Assembly (NCBI RefSeq): GCF_025717555.1
Contig: NZ_JAJIRP010000004.1
Coordinates: 63,426-127,425, forward strand
DNA length: 64,000 bases
Direction of reading: 5' to 3'
From: Paucibacter sp. B2R-40
GTDB taxonomy: Bacteria; Pseudomonadota; Gammaproteobacteria; Burkholderiales; Burkholderiaceae_C
Positions 36,834-46,669 of this stretch are shown one piece after another. Made by a program: the position numbers and the translations under genes. The notes beneath the pieces were generated by a model. The model did no database searches, was not told the origin of the DNA, and worked only from the letters and a program-made list of their open reading frames with translations. Each line of letters begins with the position of its first letter. Position 1 is the first letter of the stretch.

Positions 36834-38543
36834 TCAAAATGCCGCCCAGTTCTGTGTCGCCAGTGCTGCATTCGACACCAGGGGCCGAGCGTTGCGTTGA
36901 CCACTCTGCGCGGGGGCGAAGCTGCGAACGGTGGCGCTGCGGCTTTCTTCCTGCTTGGCGGGCAAAGGCTTGCAGGCCACAGCTTGGGCAAGGTCCGCCT
37001 CCAACTTGAAGGAACCCACCGTCGCGACCAGCCCGGCCGCTTGACTCTGCAGGCTGCCGGCAGCTGCAGCCGACTCTTCCACCAGCGCAGCGTTTTGCTG
37101 GGTGACCTGATCGAGTTGGTTGACCGCCTCATTGATCTGGCCGATGCCGCTGGTTTGCTCGATGGTAGCGGCGCTGATCTCGGCAATCAGGTCGTTGACA
37201 CGGCCCACTTGGGTCACGATCTCGCCCATGGTGCTGCCGGCCGAGGCCACCAGCTTGGTGCCAGTCTCCACCTTGCTGACACTGGCGCCGATCAAGGCCT
37301 TGATCTCTTTGGCCGAAGTGGCCGAGCGTTGCGCCAGGGCCCGCACCTCGGCGGCCACGACCGCAAAGCCGCGCCCTTGCTCGCCGGCCCGGGCCGCTTC
37401 GACGGCCGCATTCAGCGCCAGGATATTGGTCTGGAAGGAAATCGAATCCATCACGCCGATGATCTCGACGATCTGCTGCGAGCTGGCATTGATGTCTTCC
37501 ATGGTACGCACCACATCACCGATCACCGCGCCGCCTTTTTGGGCCACGGCGCTGGCCGAGCCGGCGATCTGGGCGGCTTGCCGTGCGGTATCGGCGTTAT
37601 TACGCACGGTCGCGGTCAGTTGCTCCATCGAGGCTGCGGTTTCTTCCAAATTGGCAGCCTGCTCTTCGGTGCGCTGCGAGAGATCAAAGTTGCCACCGGC
37701 GATTTGCGCCGAAGCGGTGGCGATCGATTCGGCACCATTGCGAACATCACCGACCACCCGCAGCAGGTTCTCATTCATGGTCTTCATCGCCTGCAAAAGT
37801 TGCGCAGTTTCATCCTTGCCGCTGACCTCGATCTTGGCGCTCAAGTCGCCCGCGGCCACCGTCTGCGCCACCTGCACCGCACGCTGTATCGGTTGCACGA
37901 TGCTGCGGCTGATCAACCAACCCAGCAATGCCGCCAGGCCAAGTGCCACCGCGGTCAAACCCATCATGGCGCGGTCCAAGAAGGCAGCATCTGCAAATGC
38001 ACTTGCTGCATCGGCGGCGGTCTCGGTCTCCTGGAAGGCAAGCAGTTCATCCATCCGGTCCTGCCATTGTTTGGTGGCCGGCGAAGCCGTCTTGAGCAAC
38101 AAGTCACGCGCCTCGGCATCATGATTCTCACGCGCCAGCGCTTGGACCTGGCTATTGAGTGGGCGAGCCACTGCGGCGGCCTCGCGCACTTTGGTTTGAA
38201 GGGCCTGCTCTTGCGCGCTGGCCGGCATTTTTTCCATCTCGGCCAAGGCTTGGTCGTACTTGGCCCGGGCTGCATCGATCTTTTTGACTTCGCCCTCAAT
38301 CGAACTCTTGTCGTCCAACAGAATCATCGAGCGCGTCACCCGGGAGACGATATGCACCGACTCCGACATATCGTTCACCAAACTCAGGCCACGCATATTG
38401 TCCTCAACGATCTCGTGGATGGCGGCCTCAGACCGGTTGTTGCTGTAAATGCCGGCAGCAGCCACGACTGCGATCAGCGTACCCATCAGGCCAAAGCCCA
38501 GGGTCAGCCGGTTTGCGATGCTCAGATTGCTCAATGCTTTCAT
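36834..38543 (-). CDS. methyl-accepting chemotaxis protein (4HB sensor)
   Basis: 569 residues. TM1 (about 12-30), a ~150-residue helical periplasmic domain of four-helix-bundle type, TM2 (about 190-210), a HAMP domain (SIVQPIQRAVQVAQTVAAGDLSAKI) and a long signalling coiled coil whose tip is [37 protein letters not shown]-like. Methylation segments EEQAANLEETAASMEQLTATV are present. No C-terminal CheR-docking pentapeptide is visible. GGAG lies 6 nt before the ATG. The gene opposite (MerR-receiver fusion) is transcribed divergently from a repeat-rich 250-bp gap. Confidence 0.93.
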   Translation of the reverse strand: MKALSNLSIANRLTLGFGLMGTLIAVVAAAGIYSNNRSEAAIHEIVEDNMRGLSLVNDMSESVHIVSRVTRSMILLDDKSSIEGEVKKIDAARAKYDQALAEMEKMPASAQEQALQTKVREAAAVARPLNSQVQALARENHDAEARDLLLKTASPATKQWQDRMDELLAFQETETAADAASAFADAAFLDRAMMGLTAVALGLAALLGWLISRSIVQPIQRAVQVAQTVAAGDLSAKIEVSGKDETAQLLQAMKTMNENLLRVVGDVRNGAESIATASAQIAGGNFDLSQRTEEQAANLEETAASMEQLTATVRNNADTARQAAQIAGSASAVAQKGGAVIGDVVRTMEDINASSQQIVEIIGVMDSISFQTNILALNAAVEAARAGEQGRGFAVVAAEVRALAQRSATSAKEIKALIGASVSKVETGTKLVASAGSTMGEIVTQVGRVNDLIAEISAATIEQTSGIGQINEAVNQLDQVTQQNAALVEESAAAAGSLQSQAAGLVATVGSFKLEADLAQAVACKPLPAKQEESRSATVRSFAPAQSGQRNARPLVSNAALATQNWAAF

Positions 38544-38632
38544 GATGTGCTCCAGTGTCCGTTGCTGCCGCCTGCGCGGCTGAGGTTGATGTGGGTCTTG
38601 GGCTTCGCAGGTCTTGCGAATGGAGCAACTCT

Positions 38633-38686
38633 AAATCACTCAAATCATTCATTCAAGTTAAATCATTCAAATCATTCAAAATAATC
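38633..38686. repeat. 9-bp tandem array AAATCATTC (six units)
   Basis: Six consecutive 9-mers, AAATCACTC, AAATCATTC, ATTCAAGTT, AAATCATTC, AAATCATTC, AAAATAATC, in the AT-rich gap between the chemoreceptor and the MerR-receiver gene. The period is close to one helical turn, as in iterons or clustered operator sites. Confidence 0.7.
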
Positions 38687-38762
38687 CCAATCGAGAAAAC
38701 GAGATCGATAGATCAATCAAATCGGTCTTTACACTCAAATCGAGCTAAAATTTTGAACACTA

Positions 38763-38789
38763 AGAGAGCTTAGAAAGCTTAGAGAGATT
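38763..38789. repeat. second 9-bp array just before the MerR-receiver gene
   Basis: AGAGAGCTT, AGAAAGCTT, AGAGAGATT in tandem, ending 7 bp before the ATG at 38797 and overlapping its ribosome-binding region. Same 9-bp period as the array at 38633. Confidence 0.55.
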
Positions 38790-38796
38790 CGAACAA

Positions 38797-39411
38797 ATGA
38801 GCGAGCGCGCCGCGTCCTACACCACCATCGAGGCGGCCAAGCTCTTGGGGATTTCGCCGGCCAGCGTGCAACGCTGGGTTGATGCGGGGCACCTGAAAGC
38901 CTGGAAGACCCTGGGTGGGCATCGCCGGATTGATGCCGACAGCGTCAGCACGCTCTTGGCCGCCCAGGAGGCAGAAATTCCCTCGGCTCTTGCTGATCAG
39001 GCGGCGAATCAAGCCGCCAAACAGGGCGATTCGGCCCAAGCGCTCAGTCTGCTGCTGGTGGACGATGACGACATCGCCCGCGAGTTGCTGGAAATGCAGG
39101 TGCGCCTGCTGCTGCCCCGGGCCCATCTGCTGCTGGCCGAGAATGGCTTTCAGGCCTTGATGATGGCCGGCCGCAGCGCCCCCGATGTGGTGATCACCGA
39201 TATGGTGATGCCGCATATGAACGGCATCGAGATGATCCGGCAGTTGCGCGCAAGCCCCAAGCCGCCGCTGATCATTGCGGTGTCCAGCCAGTCGCGCGAA
39301 AACCTGGCCCGCCTGGGCGGGCTGCCGGACGAGGTGCTGCTGCTGGCCAAGCCGGTCGAGCAGGCTTTGCTGGCCGGCGCATTGGACAGCTTCCAGAGGG
39401 ACCGTGGCTGA
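38797..39411 (+). CDS. MerR/excisionase-type HTH fused to a receiver domain
   Basis: 204 residues. Residues 8-55 are a MerR-type helix-turn-helix (YTTIEAAKLLGISPASVQRWVDAGHLKAWKTLGGHRRI). After an Ala/Gln-rich linker, residues 83-200 form a receiver with acidic pocket VDDDD, phosphoacceptor Asp135 (ITDMVMPHMNG), the Ser-Ser switch near 163 and Lys185 (LAKPVE). DNA binding N-terminal to a receiver is the reverse of the usual order. It lies beside the big hybrid kinase (convergent, 7 bp apart) and is probably one of its phosphotransfer targets. Likely binds the neighbouring 9-bp arrays. Confidence 0.85.
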   Translation: MSERAASYTTIEAAKLLGISPASVQRWVDAGHLKAWKTLGGHRRIDADSVSTLLAAQEAEIPSALADQAANQAAKQGDSAQALSLLLVDDDDIARELLEMQVRLLLPRAHLLLAENGFQALMMAGRSAPDVVITDMVMPHMNGIEMIRQLRASPKPPLIIAVSSQSRENLARLGGLPDEVLLLAKPVEQALLAGALDSFQRDRG

Positions 39412-39418
39412 GCGGCCT

Positions 39419-42058
39419 TCAGCGACCCGCGCAGGCCACGCGCAAAGCGGCCTGCACCGCGAGCAGTTGCGCCTCGAACTGTTGCAACAAGAAGCGCCAA
39501 TCTGCTGGCCCCTCGCGAGCGGCTTCGCCAAGCTCCTCGGCGATCAAGCTAGCTTCCAACTCCCGCGCCACAGCCGACAAACGCTCGGCGCCGATGATGG
39601 CGGCCGTGGAAATGGCCGTGTGAGCAATGCGCGCGGCATTGGCCAAGTCGCCTGCCTGCATGGCCACCTGAATCTGCTGCGCATCACCCAGTCGGGTGGC
39701 GAGAAATTTGTGCAAGAACTTGTCCAGCAGCTCGCCCCGCCCCTGGCAATGCGCCAGCGCCTTGTCCAGGTCCAGCACCGCCAAGCCGACCCGCTGCGTC
39801 AGCGCCTCCTCGGCTCGCTGGGCTTGCGAAGCCTGCGTAGGCGCGGCCGGCAACCACTTGGCCAAGGCCGTGAACAGCTCCTGTGCCAACACCGGTTTGC
39901 CGACGTAGTCATTCATGCCGGCCGCCGCACAACGCGCGCGGTCGCCGCTCATCACCTGAGCCGTCATGGCGATCACAGGCAGGTCCGCAAGGCTGGCGTC
40001 TTGCCTGATCAGGCGGGTCGCCTGCAAGCCATCCATCACCGGCATCTGCACATCCATCAGCACCACATCAAAGCGCTGCTGGCGCAGCAGTCGCAGCGCC
40101 TCCTCGCCATTGCCGGCCGTCTGCACCTGCATGCCGGCCAATTCCTGCAGCAACTCGCAGGCCAGCATCTGGTTCATGTCGTTGTCCTCCACCAGCAGCA
40201 CATGGCGCCCACGCAGCGCGGCGAGCAGGCCCGCCTCCTGCGGGTCAGGCGCCAAACGCTCGGCGGCCGCCTCATGCACCGCAGCTCTGTCTGGCCTGGG
40301 GCCAATGGCTTGGGCCATGGCCTCGCGCAAGGACCGCTCAGACACCGGTTTGGCCAAGCAAGCCGCCAACTGCAGGCGCTCAAGCGAGGGCTGCAAGGCC
40401 TGGGCGTCAAAGGCGGTCACCAGGATGATCTGGTGCGGCTGCACCAAGCCCAAGGCCTGCATGCGTTCGGCCGCTTGCAGCCCGTCCATATCGGGCATGC
40501 GCCAGTCCAGCAGCAAGAGGTCAAACGGCGTGCCGGACAACTGCGCCATTTGCAGCGCGGCAATGCCGGCTCGTGCGCTGTCGGCCAGCACCGGCTGCAG
40601 GCCCAAGTTTTCAAGCCTGTGTTGCAAGATGTCACGCGAATAGATGCTGTCGTCGATCACCAGCACGCGCAGCCCGGCCAGGCCCGCATCGGCAAGCTCG
40701 CTCGGAGCCGGCTCGGCGCAGCCGCCCAGCTGGACATCGAAGCTGAATTCGCTGCCCCGGCCCAGTTCGCTTTGCACGCTGAAGCTGCCGCCCATCAACT
40801 CGACCAGCTGCTTGCAGATGGCCAGGCCAAGGCCAGTGCCGCCAAACTTTCGGGTGATCGAGTTGTCGGCCTGCTGAAAAGGCTGGAACAGCGTCGCCAG
40901 CTGAGCCTGACTCATGCCTATGCCTTGATCGCGCACGCGCAGACGCAGTCTGAGTGCTTGCGCATCGGCCAGTTCGGGCGCATCCAAGCGCTCCACCAGC
41001 ACCACGATCTCGCCGCTGTCGCTGAATTTGAGCGCATTGCCGCACAGATTGATCAGCACCTGAGCGAGGCGCAGCGCATCGCCGCTCACCCGCTGCGGCA
41101 CGCCCGGAGCGCAATCAAACAGCAACTCGAGGCCTTTTTCTTGCGCCCGCAGACCGATCACGGCGGCAACGCGGTCGAACATCTCCTGCAAGGAAAACTC
41201 GGCCGTCTCCAGCTGCAAATGGCCGGCCTCGATCTTGGAGAAATCGAGGATGTCATTGATGATGGTCAGCAGCGCATCGGCGGCCAGCTTGGTGGTGGCC
41301 AGATAGCGCCGCTGCTTGGTCGCAGCGCTGACTGCATCACGGCTGCCCGCTTCAAGGCTTCGCAAGGCCAGTTCGGTCATGCCGATGATGGCATTCATCG
41401 GCGTGCGGATTTCATGGCTCATATTGGCCAAAAACTCGCTTTTGGCGCGCGTGGCCGCCTGTGCAGCATCGCGCGCCAAGGCCAGCTCGGCGGTGCGTGC
41501 CTGCACTCTTCGCTCCAAGTCGGCGTTCATTTGCGCCAAGGCCTTGGCACTTTCGACGGCCTGCTGCTCAGCCTGCATACAACGAATAATCTGCTGATAG
41601 GCTCGCAGCGCCGCCGACAAACTGATGATCAGCCGCTCCTGACCCAACTCCGTTTTGCTGCGGTAGTCGTTGATATCAAAGCTGTTGAAAACATTGACCT
41701 CGGGCGCGTAGCCGGGCTGTCCGGTGCGCAAGATGATGCGGCAAGCCGCCATGCCGCAATGCTCACGGATATGCGCGACCAGCTCCAAGCCGGCGCGCTC
41801 GCTTTCCATCACCACATCCAGCAGGATCATCGCAAAGTCACGGTCGGTCGCCAGCAACTCCCGGGTGGCCTGGGCCGAGTAGGTATGAAACAAGCTCAAT
41901 GGCCGGCCCAGAATCACCGCCTGACGCAAGGCATAACGGGTCGCGCTATGGACCTCCTCGTCATCGTCGACCACCAATACCCGCCAGGGCGGCGGCGCAG
42001 CGGATGTCGCGCCAGCAAAGGGCTCATCGCTGAAAAAGATATTGGCTTGCTGGCTCAT
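39419..42058 (-). CDS. hybrid histidine kinase (REC-HisKA-HATPase-REC-REC-HPt)
   Basis: 879 residues, no membrane segment. N-terminal receiver ([31 protein letters not shown]), coiled coil, HisKA ([24 protein letters not shown]), HATPase ([28 protein letters not shown]), two further receivers ([40 protein letters not shown]) and a C-terminal HPt-like helix bundle with [17 protein letters not shown], where the usual Lys-Gly after the His is replaced. The ATG at 42058 (MSQQ) parallels the MSQ start of the DUF3369 regulator at 53137; a longer start at 42181 has a better ribosome-binding site and is possible. Confidence 0.9.
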   Translation of the reverse strand: MSQQANIFFSDEPFAGATSAAPPPWRVLVVDDDEEVHSATRYALRQAVILGRPLSLFHTYSAQATRELLATDRDFAMILLDVVMESERAGLELVAHIREHCGMAACRIILRTGQPGYAPEVNVFNSFDINDYRSKTELGQERLIISLSAALRAYQQIIRCMQAEQQAVESAKALAQMNADLERRVQARTAELALARDAAQAATRAKSEFLANMSHEIRTPMNAIIGMTELALRSLEAGSRDAVSAATKQRRYLATTKLAADALLTIINDILDFSKIEAGHLQLETAEFSLQEMFDRVAAVIGLRAQEKGLELLFDCAPGVPQRVSGDALRLAQVLINLCGNALKFSDSGEIVVLVERLDAPELADAQALRLRLRVRDQGIGMSQAQLATLFQPFQQADNSITRKFGGTGLGLAICKQLVELMGGSFSVQSELGRGSEFSFDVQLGGCAEPAPSELADAGLAGLRVLVIDDSIYSRDILQHRLENLGLQPVLADSARAGIAALQMAQLSGTPFDLLLLDWRMPDMDGLQAAERMQALGLVQPHQIILVTAFDAQALQPSLERLQLAACLAKPVSERSLREAMAQAIGPRPDRAAVHEAAAERLAPDPQEAGLLAALRGRHVLLVEDNDMNQMLACELLQELAGMQVQTAGNGEEALRLLRQQRFDVVLMDVQMPVMDGLQATRLIRQDASLADLPVIAMTAQVMSGDRARCAAAGMNDYVGKPVLAQELFTALAKWLPAAPTQASQAQRAEEALTQRVGLAVLDLDKALAHCQGRGELLDKFLHKFLATRLGDAQQIQVAMQAGDLANAARIAHTAISTAAIIGAERLSAVARELEASLIAEELGEAAREGPADWRFLLQQFEAQLLAVQAALRVACAGR

Positions 42059-42198
42059 CGAATCTGTGTGCGTGCAATGGCGGCAGCCGGCAGTGTGCCC
42101 CAATTCCAAGCCGGCAGGCGTGAAGACACTGACATGGCGGCTTTCGAGTTCCAGCGCCCAGATCCGTTTCAACATCATCACGCCTCATTGCCCACCCT

Positions 42199-42753
42199 AT
42201 GAACCGTTTCGCGGCCACCCCCTTCGCGATCCTGCTGGCACTGAGTCTGCTGCTCACGGCAGGGACAGGTGGTGCTCAAACGACCGCACAGCGCATGAGC
42301 CCAGAGACCGCCAGGGCCAACTATGTCGCAGCTTTTGGCAGTTATGTCGAATGGCCGGCAAGCGCTTTCGCTGACGCCGAGGCGCCTTTCGTGATCGGCG
42401 TGATGGATGACGAAGTGACGTTGCGCTTGCTCGAGGCGGGCTTTAAGACCCGCCGTTTGCAGGGCCGGGCGGTGCAGGTGCGCCGCGTCGACAACATCCT
42501 GCAGGCCATCCATGTGCACCTGCTCTACACGCCCGAGGGCAATGCTGCACCACTGCGTCCGCTGAACGGCCTGCCCATCCTGACGATAGGCTCCGGCACC
42601 GGCTTCCTGGACCGCGGCGGCATCATCGGTTTGCTGATGCGGGAGGAGCAACTGCGCTTCGAGCTCAACGCCAAAGCGGCCGAACGCTCGGGCCTGAAGG
42701 TTTCGGCCAAATTGCAGCAACTCGCACTCAGAACCTACGAGGAGAGCCGCTGA
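42199..42753 (+). CDS. YfiR family periplasmic protein (DUF4154)
   Basis: 184 residues with a signal peptide (FAATPFAILLALSLLLTAGTGGAQ) and the DUF4154 fold: NYVAAFGSYVEWPASAF, FVIGVMDDE, LHLLYTPEG-like and PILTIGSGTGFLDRGGIIGLLMREEQLRFELN with AAERSGLKVSAKLQQLA. In Pseudomonas, YfiR sits in the periplasm and represses the membrane diguanylate cyclase YfiN. Here its stop overlaps the ATG of a membrane histidine kinase (TGATG), so it probably controls that kinase. No YfiN-like GGDEF membrane protein or YfiB lies next to it. Confidence 0.88.
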   Translation: MNRFAATPFAILLALSLLLTAGTGGAQTTAQRMSPETARANYVAAFGSYVEWPASAFADAEAPFVIGVMDDEVTLRLLEAGFKTRRLQGRAVQVRRVDNILQAIHVHLLYTPEGNAAPLRPLNGLPILTIGSGTGFLDRGGIIGLLMREEQLRFELNAKAAERSGLKVSAKLQQLALRTYEESR

Positions 42754-44318
42754 TGGGTTGGAGATTTTCCTCACTCGGCCTGCAGCGCAAGCTGCAGCTG
42801 GCGCTGTTGCTGGGCACGCTGCTGGCGCTGTTGCTGGCCGGCTTGGCGGTGCTGAGTTATGAAACCAGCACATTCCGGCCGCGAGTGGCGGCGCAACTGA
42901 CCGCCGTGGCCAAGGTGATGGCCGACATCAACCAGGCCGCGCTGGATTTCGACGATGCCAAACAGGCGCAAGACAACCTCGCTTTGCTGCGCCTGTATGA
43001 AGGCATGACCGCCGGCGCGCTCTACCGCGCCGACGGCTCCTTGTTTGCCGAATGGGCCGACAGCGGCAAGCCCAGCAGCCCGAGCAGGCCCCAGTCCACC
43101 GGCATAGACTTTCAGGCCAATCAAGCCAGTCTGAGCCTGGCCGTGATGCGCGATGGACGGGAGCTCGGCCATGTCTGGATCCGCGTGCAACTGCCCCCGC
43201 TGCTGCAGCGCCTGCCGCAATACGGCATCATGTTTGGCGCGCTGGCACTGGCCGTGCTGGTGCTGGGGGCGGTCTTGCTATGGGCCGGGCGGCGCCTGGT
43301 CAGCTTACCAATGGAGCAACTCAGCGCGGCAGCAAGCGAGGTTGGCCGTACCGGGGATTTTTCGCTGCGTGTGGCCAAAACCAGTGGCGACGAAATCGGC
43401 CAACTGACGGATGAGTTCAACCGCATGCTGGGGGTGGTCGGTGAGCGCGATAGCGCACTGCAGCTGGCCAATGACCAACTGGAGCAGCGCGTGCAAGAGC
43501 GCAGCCAGGAACTGGAGCAGGCGATGACGCTGCTGATGCAAAACGAAAAGCTGGCCGCCCTGGGCAACGTGGTGGCCGGCGTCGCGCATGAGCTGAACAC
43601 GCCAATAGGCAATGCCTTGCTGGCCGCCACCAGCCTGAGCAAAAGCAGTCACACCATGCGCGAGCAAATCACCGGCAACTCGCTCAGCCGGCGCGGGCTG
43701 GATGATTTCATGGCCTCGGTCGAAGAGGGCTCAGGGATTGTGACGCGCTCGCTGGAACGCGCGGCCGGTCTGGTGCGCAGCTTCAAGTCCGTCGCGGTCA
43801 ATGAGACCAGCGAGGCGCGCATGGACTTTGACTTGCGCCATGTGTTGGACGACTGCATGGCCTTGCTGGCACCAGGCCTGAAGCACCGCCCCATCGAGGT
43901 GAGTTTGGAGTGCGCCGCCGGCATACGCTGCAACAGCTATCCCGGTGCGTTGACGCAAATCGTCAGCAATCTGGTCGAGAACGCTGCCCGCCACGGTCTG
44001 GAGCCGATTGGCGGTGGGCGCATCGAGGTGCAGGTCCTCGAATCAATCGACACCGGCAAGCCGGACAGCGGCGAGAGCTGGCTGACGCTGAGCGTGCGTG
44101 ATCATGGCGCAGGCATCCCGCCCGAACACCTGCACCGCATCTTCGAGCCCTTCTTCACCACAAGGCTGGGCCAAGGCGGCTCAGGCCTGGGCCTGCATGT
44201 GGTGCACAGCCTGGCAAAAATCCCCTTGGGCGGCTCGATTGAAGTGCGCAGCCAGGTCGGCCAAGGCACCACCTTTGAGCTGCGCTTCCCGCGCCGCGCG
44301 CCGATAGGTCAGCTCTGA
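42753..44318 (+). CDS. membrane sensor histidine kinase (CHASE8-like sensor)
   Basis: 521 residues. TM1 (about 9-30), a ~120-residue extracytoplasmic domain with the pattern of CHASE8 sensors (ALDFDDAKQAQDNLALLRLYEGMTAGALYRADGSLFAEW), TM2 (about 155-178), HAMP (SLPMEQLSAAASEVGRTGDFSLRV), a coiled coil, HisKA with GVAHELNTPIGNAL and HATPase with LVENAARHG and GQGGSGLGLHVVHSL. It has no receiver, so it must signal to a separate one. It is translationally coupled to the YfiR-family gene, whose product could bind its periplasmic domain. Confidence 0.9.
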   Translation: MGWRFSSLGLQRKLQLALLLGTLLALLLAGLAVLSYETSTFRPRVAAQLTAVAKVMADINQAALDFDDAKQAQDNLALLRLYEGMTAGALYRADGSLFAEWADSGKPSSPSRPQSTGIDFQANQASLSLAVMRDGRELGHVWIRVQLPPLLQRLPQYGIMFGALALAVLVLGAVLLWAGRRLVSLPMEQLSAAASEVGRTGDFSLRVAKTSGDEIGQLTDEFNRMLGVVGERDSALQLANDQLEQRVQERSQELEQAMTLLMQNEKLAALGNVVAGVAHELNTPIGNALLAATSLSKSSHTMREQITGNSLSRRGLDDFMASVEEGSGIVTRSLERAAGLVRSFKSVAVNETSEARMDFDLRHVLDDCMALLAPGLKHRPIEVSLECAAGIRCNSYPGALTQIVSNLVENAARHGLEPIGGGRIEVQVLESIDTGKPDSGESWLTLSVRDHGAGIPPEHLHRIFEPFFTTRLGQGGSGLGLHVVHSLAKIPLGGSIEVRSQVGQGTTFELRFPRRAPIGQL

Positions 44319-44324
44319 CCGAGC

Positions 44325-46547
44325 TCAAGCACGCGCGCTCATCCAAGCCTTGAGCTCCTCCAGCGGCATTGCCTTGGCATAGAGCCAGCCCTGCACAATC
44401 GGGCAGCCATGCTGGCGCAGGAACTCGGCTTGCCCAGGGGTTTCAACGCCCTCGGCGATGATCTCCGCACCGATGTGCTGGCCCAAGGCCAGCACCGTTT
44501 CGACAAAGCCTTCGCCCTTTGCTGCGCCGATCTGGCTCACAAAGGCGCGGTCTATCTTCAAGGCATCGATGGGCAAGGCGCTCAGTTGAGACAAGGACGA
44601 ATAGCCGGTGCCGAAGTCATCCAGCGCCACCCGCACCCCTTGCTCGCGCAGCGCAACCAGGGTCGACACCACCAACGCGGGTTCATCCATGGCGATGCTT
44701 TCGGTGATCTCCAACTCCAGCGTACCGGCGGGCAGGGCGTGGCGAGCCTGCACCTCGGCCACCTGCTCTTGCAAGTCGCCGCTGCGGAATTGCGGCATGC
44801 TGACATTGACGCTGATGCGCGGCGGCGCGCCGGCAAAGCCCTGCAAGTAGCGCCAGTCCTGCGCCGCCCGGTGCAGCGCCCATAGCCCCAACTCCACGAT
44901 CAAGCCCGCCTGTTCGGCCAGCGGCACAAACACCGCCGGCGACTCGACCATGCCGCCAGCACCATCCGGCCAGCGCATCAAAGCCTCGAGGCCGACCAAA
45001 CGGCCATCCTGTAGCCCCAGTTGTGGCTGATACCAAAGCTCCAAGCGCTGGGCCTGGATCGCCGCGCGCAAGGCACGCAGCAAAGCCAGGCGCCCGGCCG
45101 TCTGCTCTTCCATGATGGGATCAAAAATCACCAATTGCGCCTGCGCACCGAGCCGCGCCCTTGCCAGCGCAATATTGGCGCGCCGCAAAGCGGCAAGGCC
45201 CGATCCTTGATGGCCAGGCAAAGCGTAATAGCCGGCCGCAAAAGCCACCGGCAGCCGGTGCTCACAGGCCTGCACCCCGGCCTCAAACAGCGGCCGTGAT
45301 TGCTCGGGCCCGAGTTCGGCCACGGGGCCCACCAAACCAAACACATCACCACTGAGCCTCGCCACCCGGGTTTGCGCCGAGAAACTCGCGCGCAGACCTG
45401 CGGCAATCGCTTTCAGATAGGCATTGCCGATCTCATGACCGAGGCCGTTATTGAGCTCCGAGAATCGTCTGACGTCGAGCAGCAACACCGCTTGCGCAGG
45501 GCCCTGCCCCGCGTCCTGGGCAAGTGCCAGCGACTCGACATCCTTGACAAACTGCACCCGGTTGGCCAGGCCGGTCAGCCCGTCCATAAACGCCAGCCGA
45601 TTCAACTCACCGATCAAATGCACATTGCCAAAATAGGCCGACAAATTGGTGGCGAAAACTTCCACCAATTGCCGGTCAATGGCCGCCAGGGGTTGATGCG
45701 CACGCATATAGACGGCTGCCTCATGGCCGTCTGCAGACAGATATAAAACCGTGCAGGCAGCGCCAAACTGATGCTGGCGCAAGCGCAGCGCCTCGGTCAC
45801 CGCCTCACGCACAGCCGTATCGGCCAACTTGTCCAGGGTGCAGCTGAGGTAATCCGCCAACTGCCCGCCTGCGCTGATGACATAAAAGGTATCGGCTCGC
45901 TCACCACGCTTTTCCTCGCCGCGGTGCACGCACACCAGGCCATCGCGCGGCAGACCCAGGAGCGCAGCCAATTGCGTCAGCACGCCCTCGGCGAAGCTCA
46001 GCATCGCGTGCCGCTCCATCAAGTCGGCCGAGGAGCGCACGATCAGCTCCAGCCCACGGCGGCTCTCGGCAATCATGCGGATTTGATCAAAAGAGCGCAG
46101 CGCCGCCGTCACAGCCGTGATCAGCCGGGTCTGCGTCAACTCGCTTTTGGTGCGGTAATCATTGATGTCATAGGCTTCGATGATGGGCAACTCGGGCGCC
46201 GAACCGGGTTGGCCGGTGCGCAAGATGATGCGGGTCGACAGCATCTGACACTCGCGCCGGATGTACTCCACCAGGTTCAGCCCGGCTTGTGCATCTTCCA
46301 TCACCACATCCAACAACACGAGCGCGAAGTCACGGTCATGCGCCAACAGCGCGCGCGTCTCGGCACCCGAATAGGTGTGCAGCAAGATCAAATTCCGACC
46401 CAGGACCCGTGCGCGCCGGAACGCATAGTCGGTGGCCCGGTGCACCTCTTCATCGTCATCCACCACCAGGACCCGCCAAGCAACTTGCCCGTCCAGCTCG
46501 GGGTCATTCGGTGCATCGGTCAGGATGAGTTGGTCTTCATCGGGCAT
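44325..46547 (-). CDS. REC-DUF3369-GGDEF*-EAL c-di-GMP phosphodiesterase
   Basis: 740 residues. Receiver ([31 protein letters not shown]), DUF3369 (about 145-310), a GGDEF domain whose active motif is RLSGDVFGLV and so lacks the GG[D/E]EF signature, and an EAL domain with LEALMRW, ELEITESIAM, DDFGTGYSSL and EGVET intact. Expected activity is c-di-GMP hydrolysis, with the GGDEF part regulatory. ATG 46547 has GGAG 9 nt upstream; an in-frame GTG at 46580 lacks a site. Convergent with the YfiR-kinase operon, 6 bp apart. Confidence 0.9.
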   Translation of the reverse strand: MPDEDQLILTDAPNDPELDGQVAWRVLVVDDDEEVHRATDYAFRRARVLGRNLILLHTYSGAETRALLAHDRDFALVLLDVVMEDAQAGLNLVEYIRRECQMLSTRIILRTGQPGSAPELPIIEAYDINDYRTKSELTQTRLITAVTAALRSFDQIRMIAESRRGLELIVRSSADLMERHAMLSFAEGVLTQLAALLGLPRDGLVCVHRGEEKRGERADTFYVISAGGQLADYLSCTLDKLADTAVREAVTEALRLRQHQFGAACTVLYLSADGHEAAVYMRAHQPLAAIDRQLVEVFATNLSAYFGNVHLIGELNRLAFMDGLTGLANRVQFVKDVESLALAQDAGQGPAQAVLLLDVRRFSELNNGLGHEIGNAYLKAIAAGLRASFSAQTRVARLSGDVFGLVGPVAELGPEQSRPLFEAGVQACEHRLPVAFAAGYYALPGHQGSGLAALRRANIALARARLGAQAQLVIFDPIMEEQTAGRLALLRALRAAIQAQRLELWYQPQLGLQDGRLVGLEALMRWPDGAGGMVESPAVFVPLAEQAGLIVELGLWALHRAAQDWRYLQGFAGAPPRISVNVSMPQFRSGDLQEQVAEVQARHALPAGTLELEITESIAMDEPALVVSTLVALREQGVRVALDDFGTGYSSLSQLSALPIDALKIDRAFVSQIGAAKGEGFVETVLALGQHIGAEIIAEGVETPGQAEFLRQHGCPIVQGWLYAKAMPLEELKAWMSARA

Positions 46548-46669
46548 TGGCTTAAGCTCCACAACAAGAGGCGAATCCACGCGGCGAATCAGATGTTATG
46601 CCAATCCTTGCGCCACTCGAAGCGTTGAAAAAGGGCCTCAATACAAATGTAATTTCAGCCTTTTCGGCC

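Noticed and set aside
39275-42202. 975-codon plus-strand reading
   Set aside because: Antisense to the hybrid kinase, whose domains are clear. The length is an effect of high GC content.
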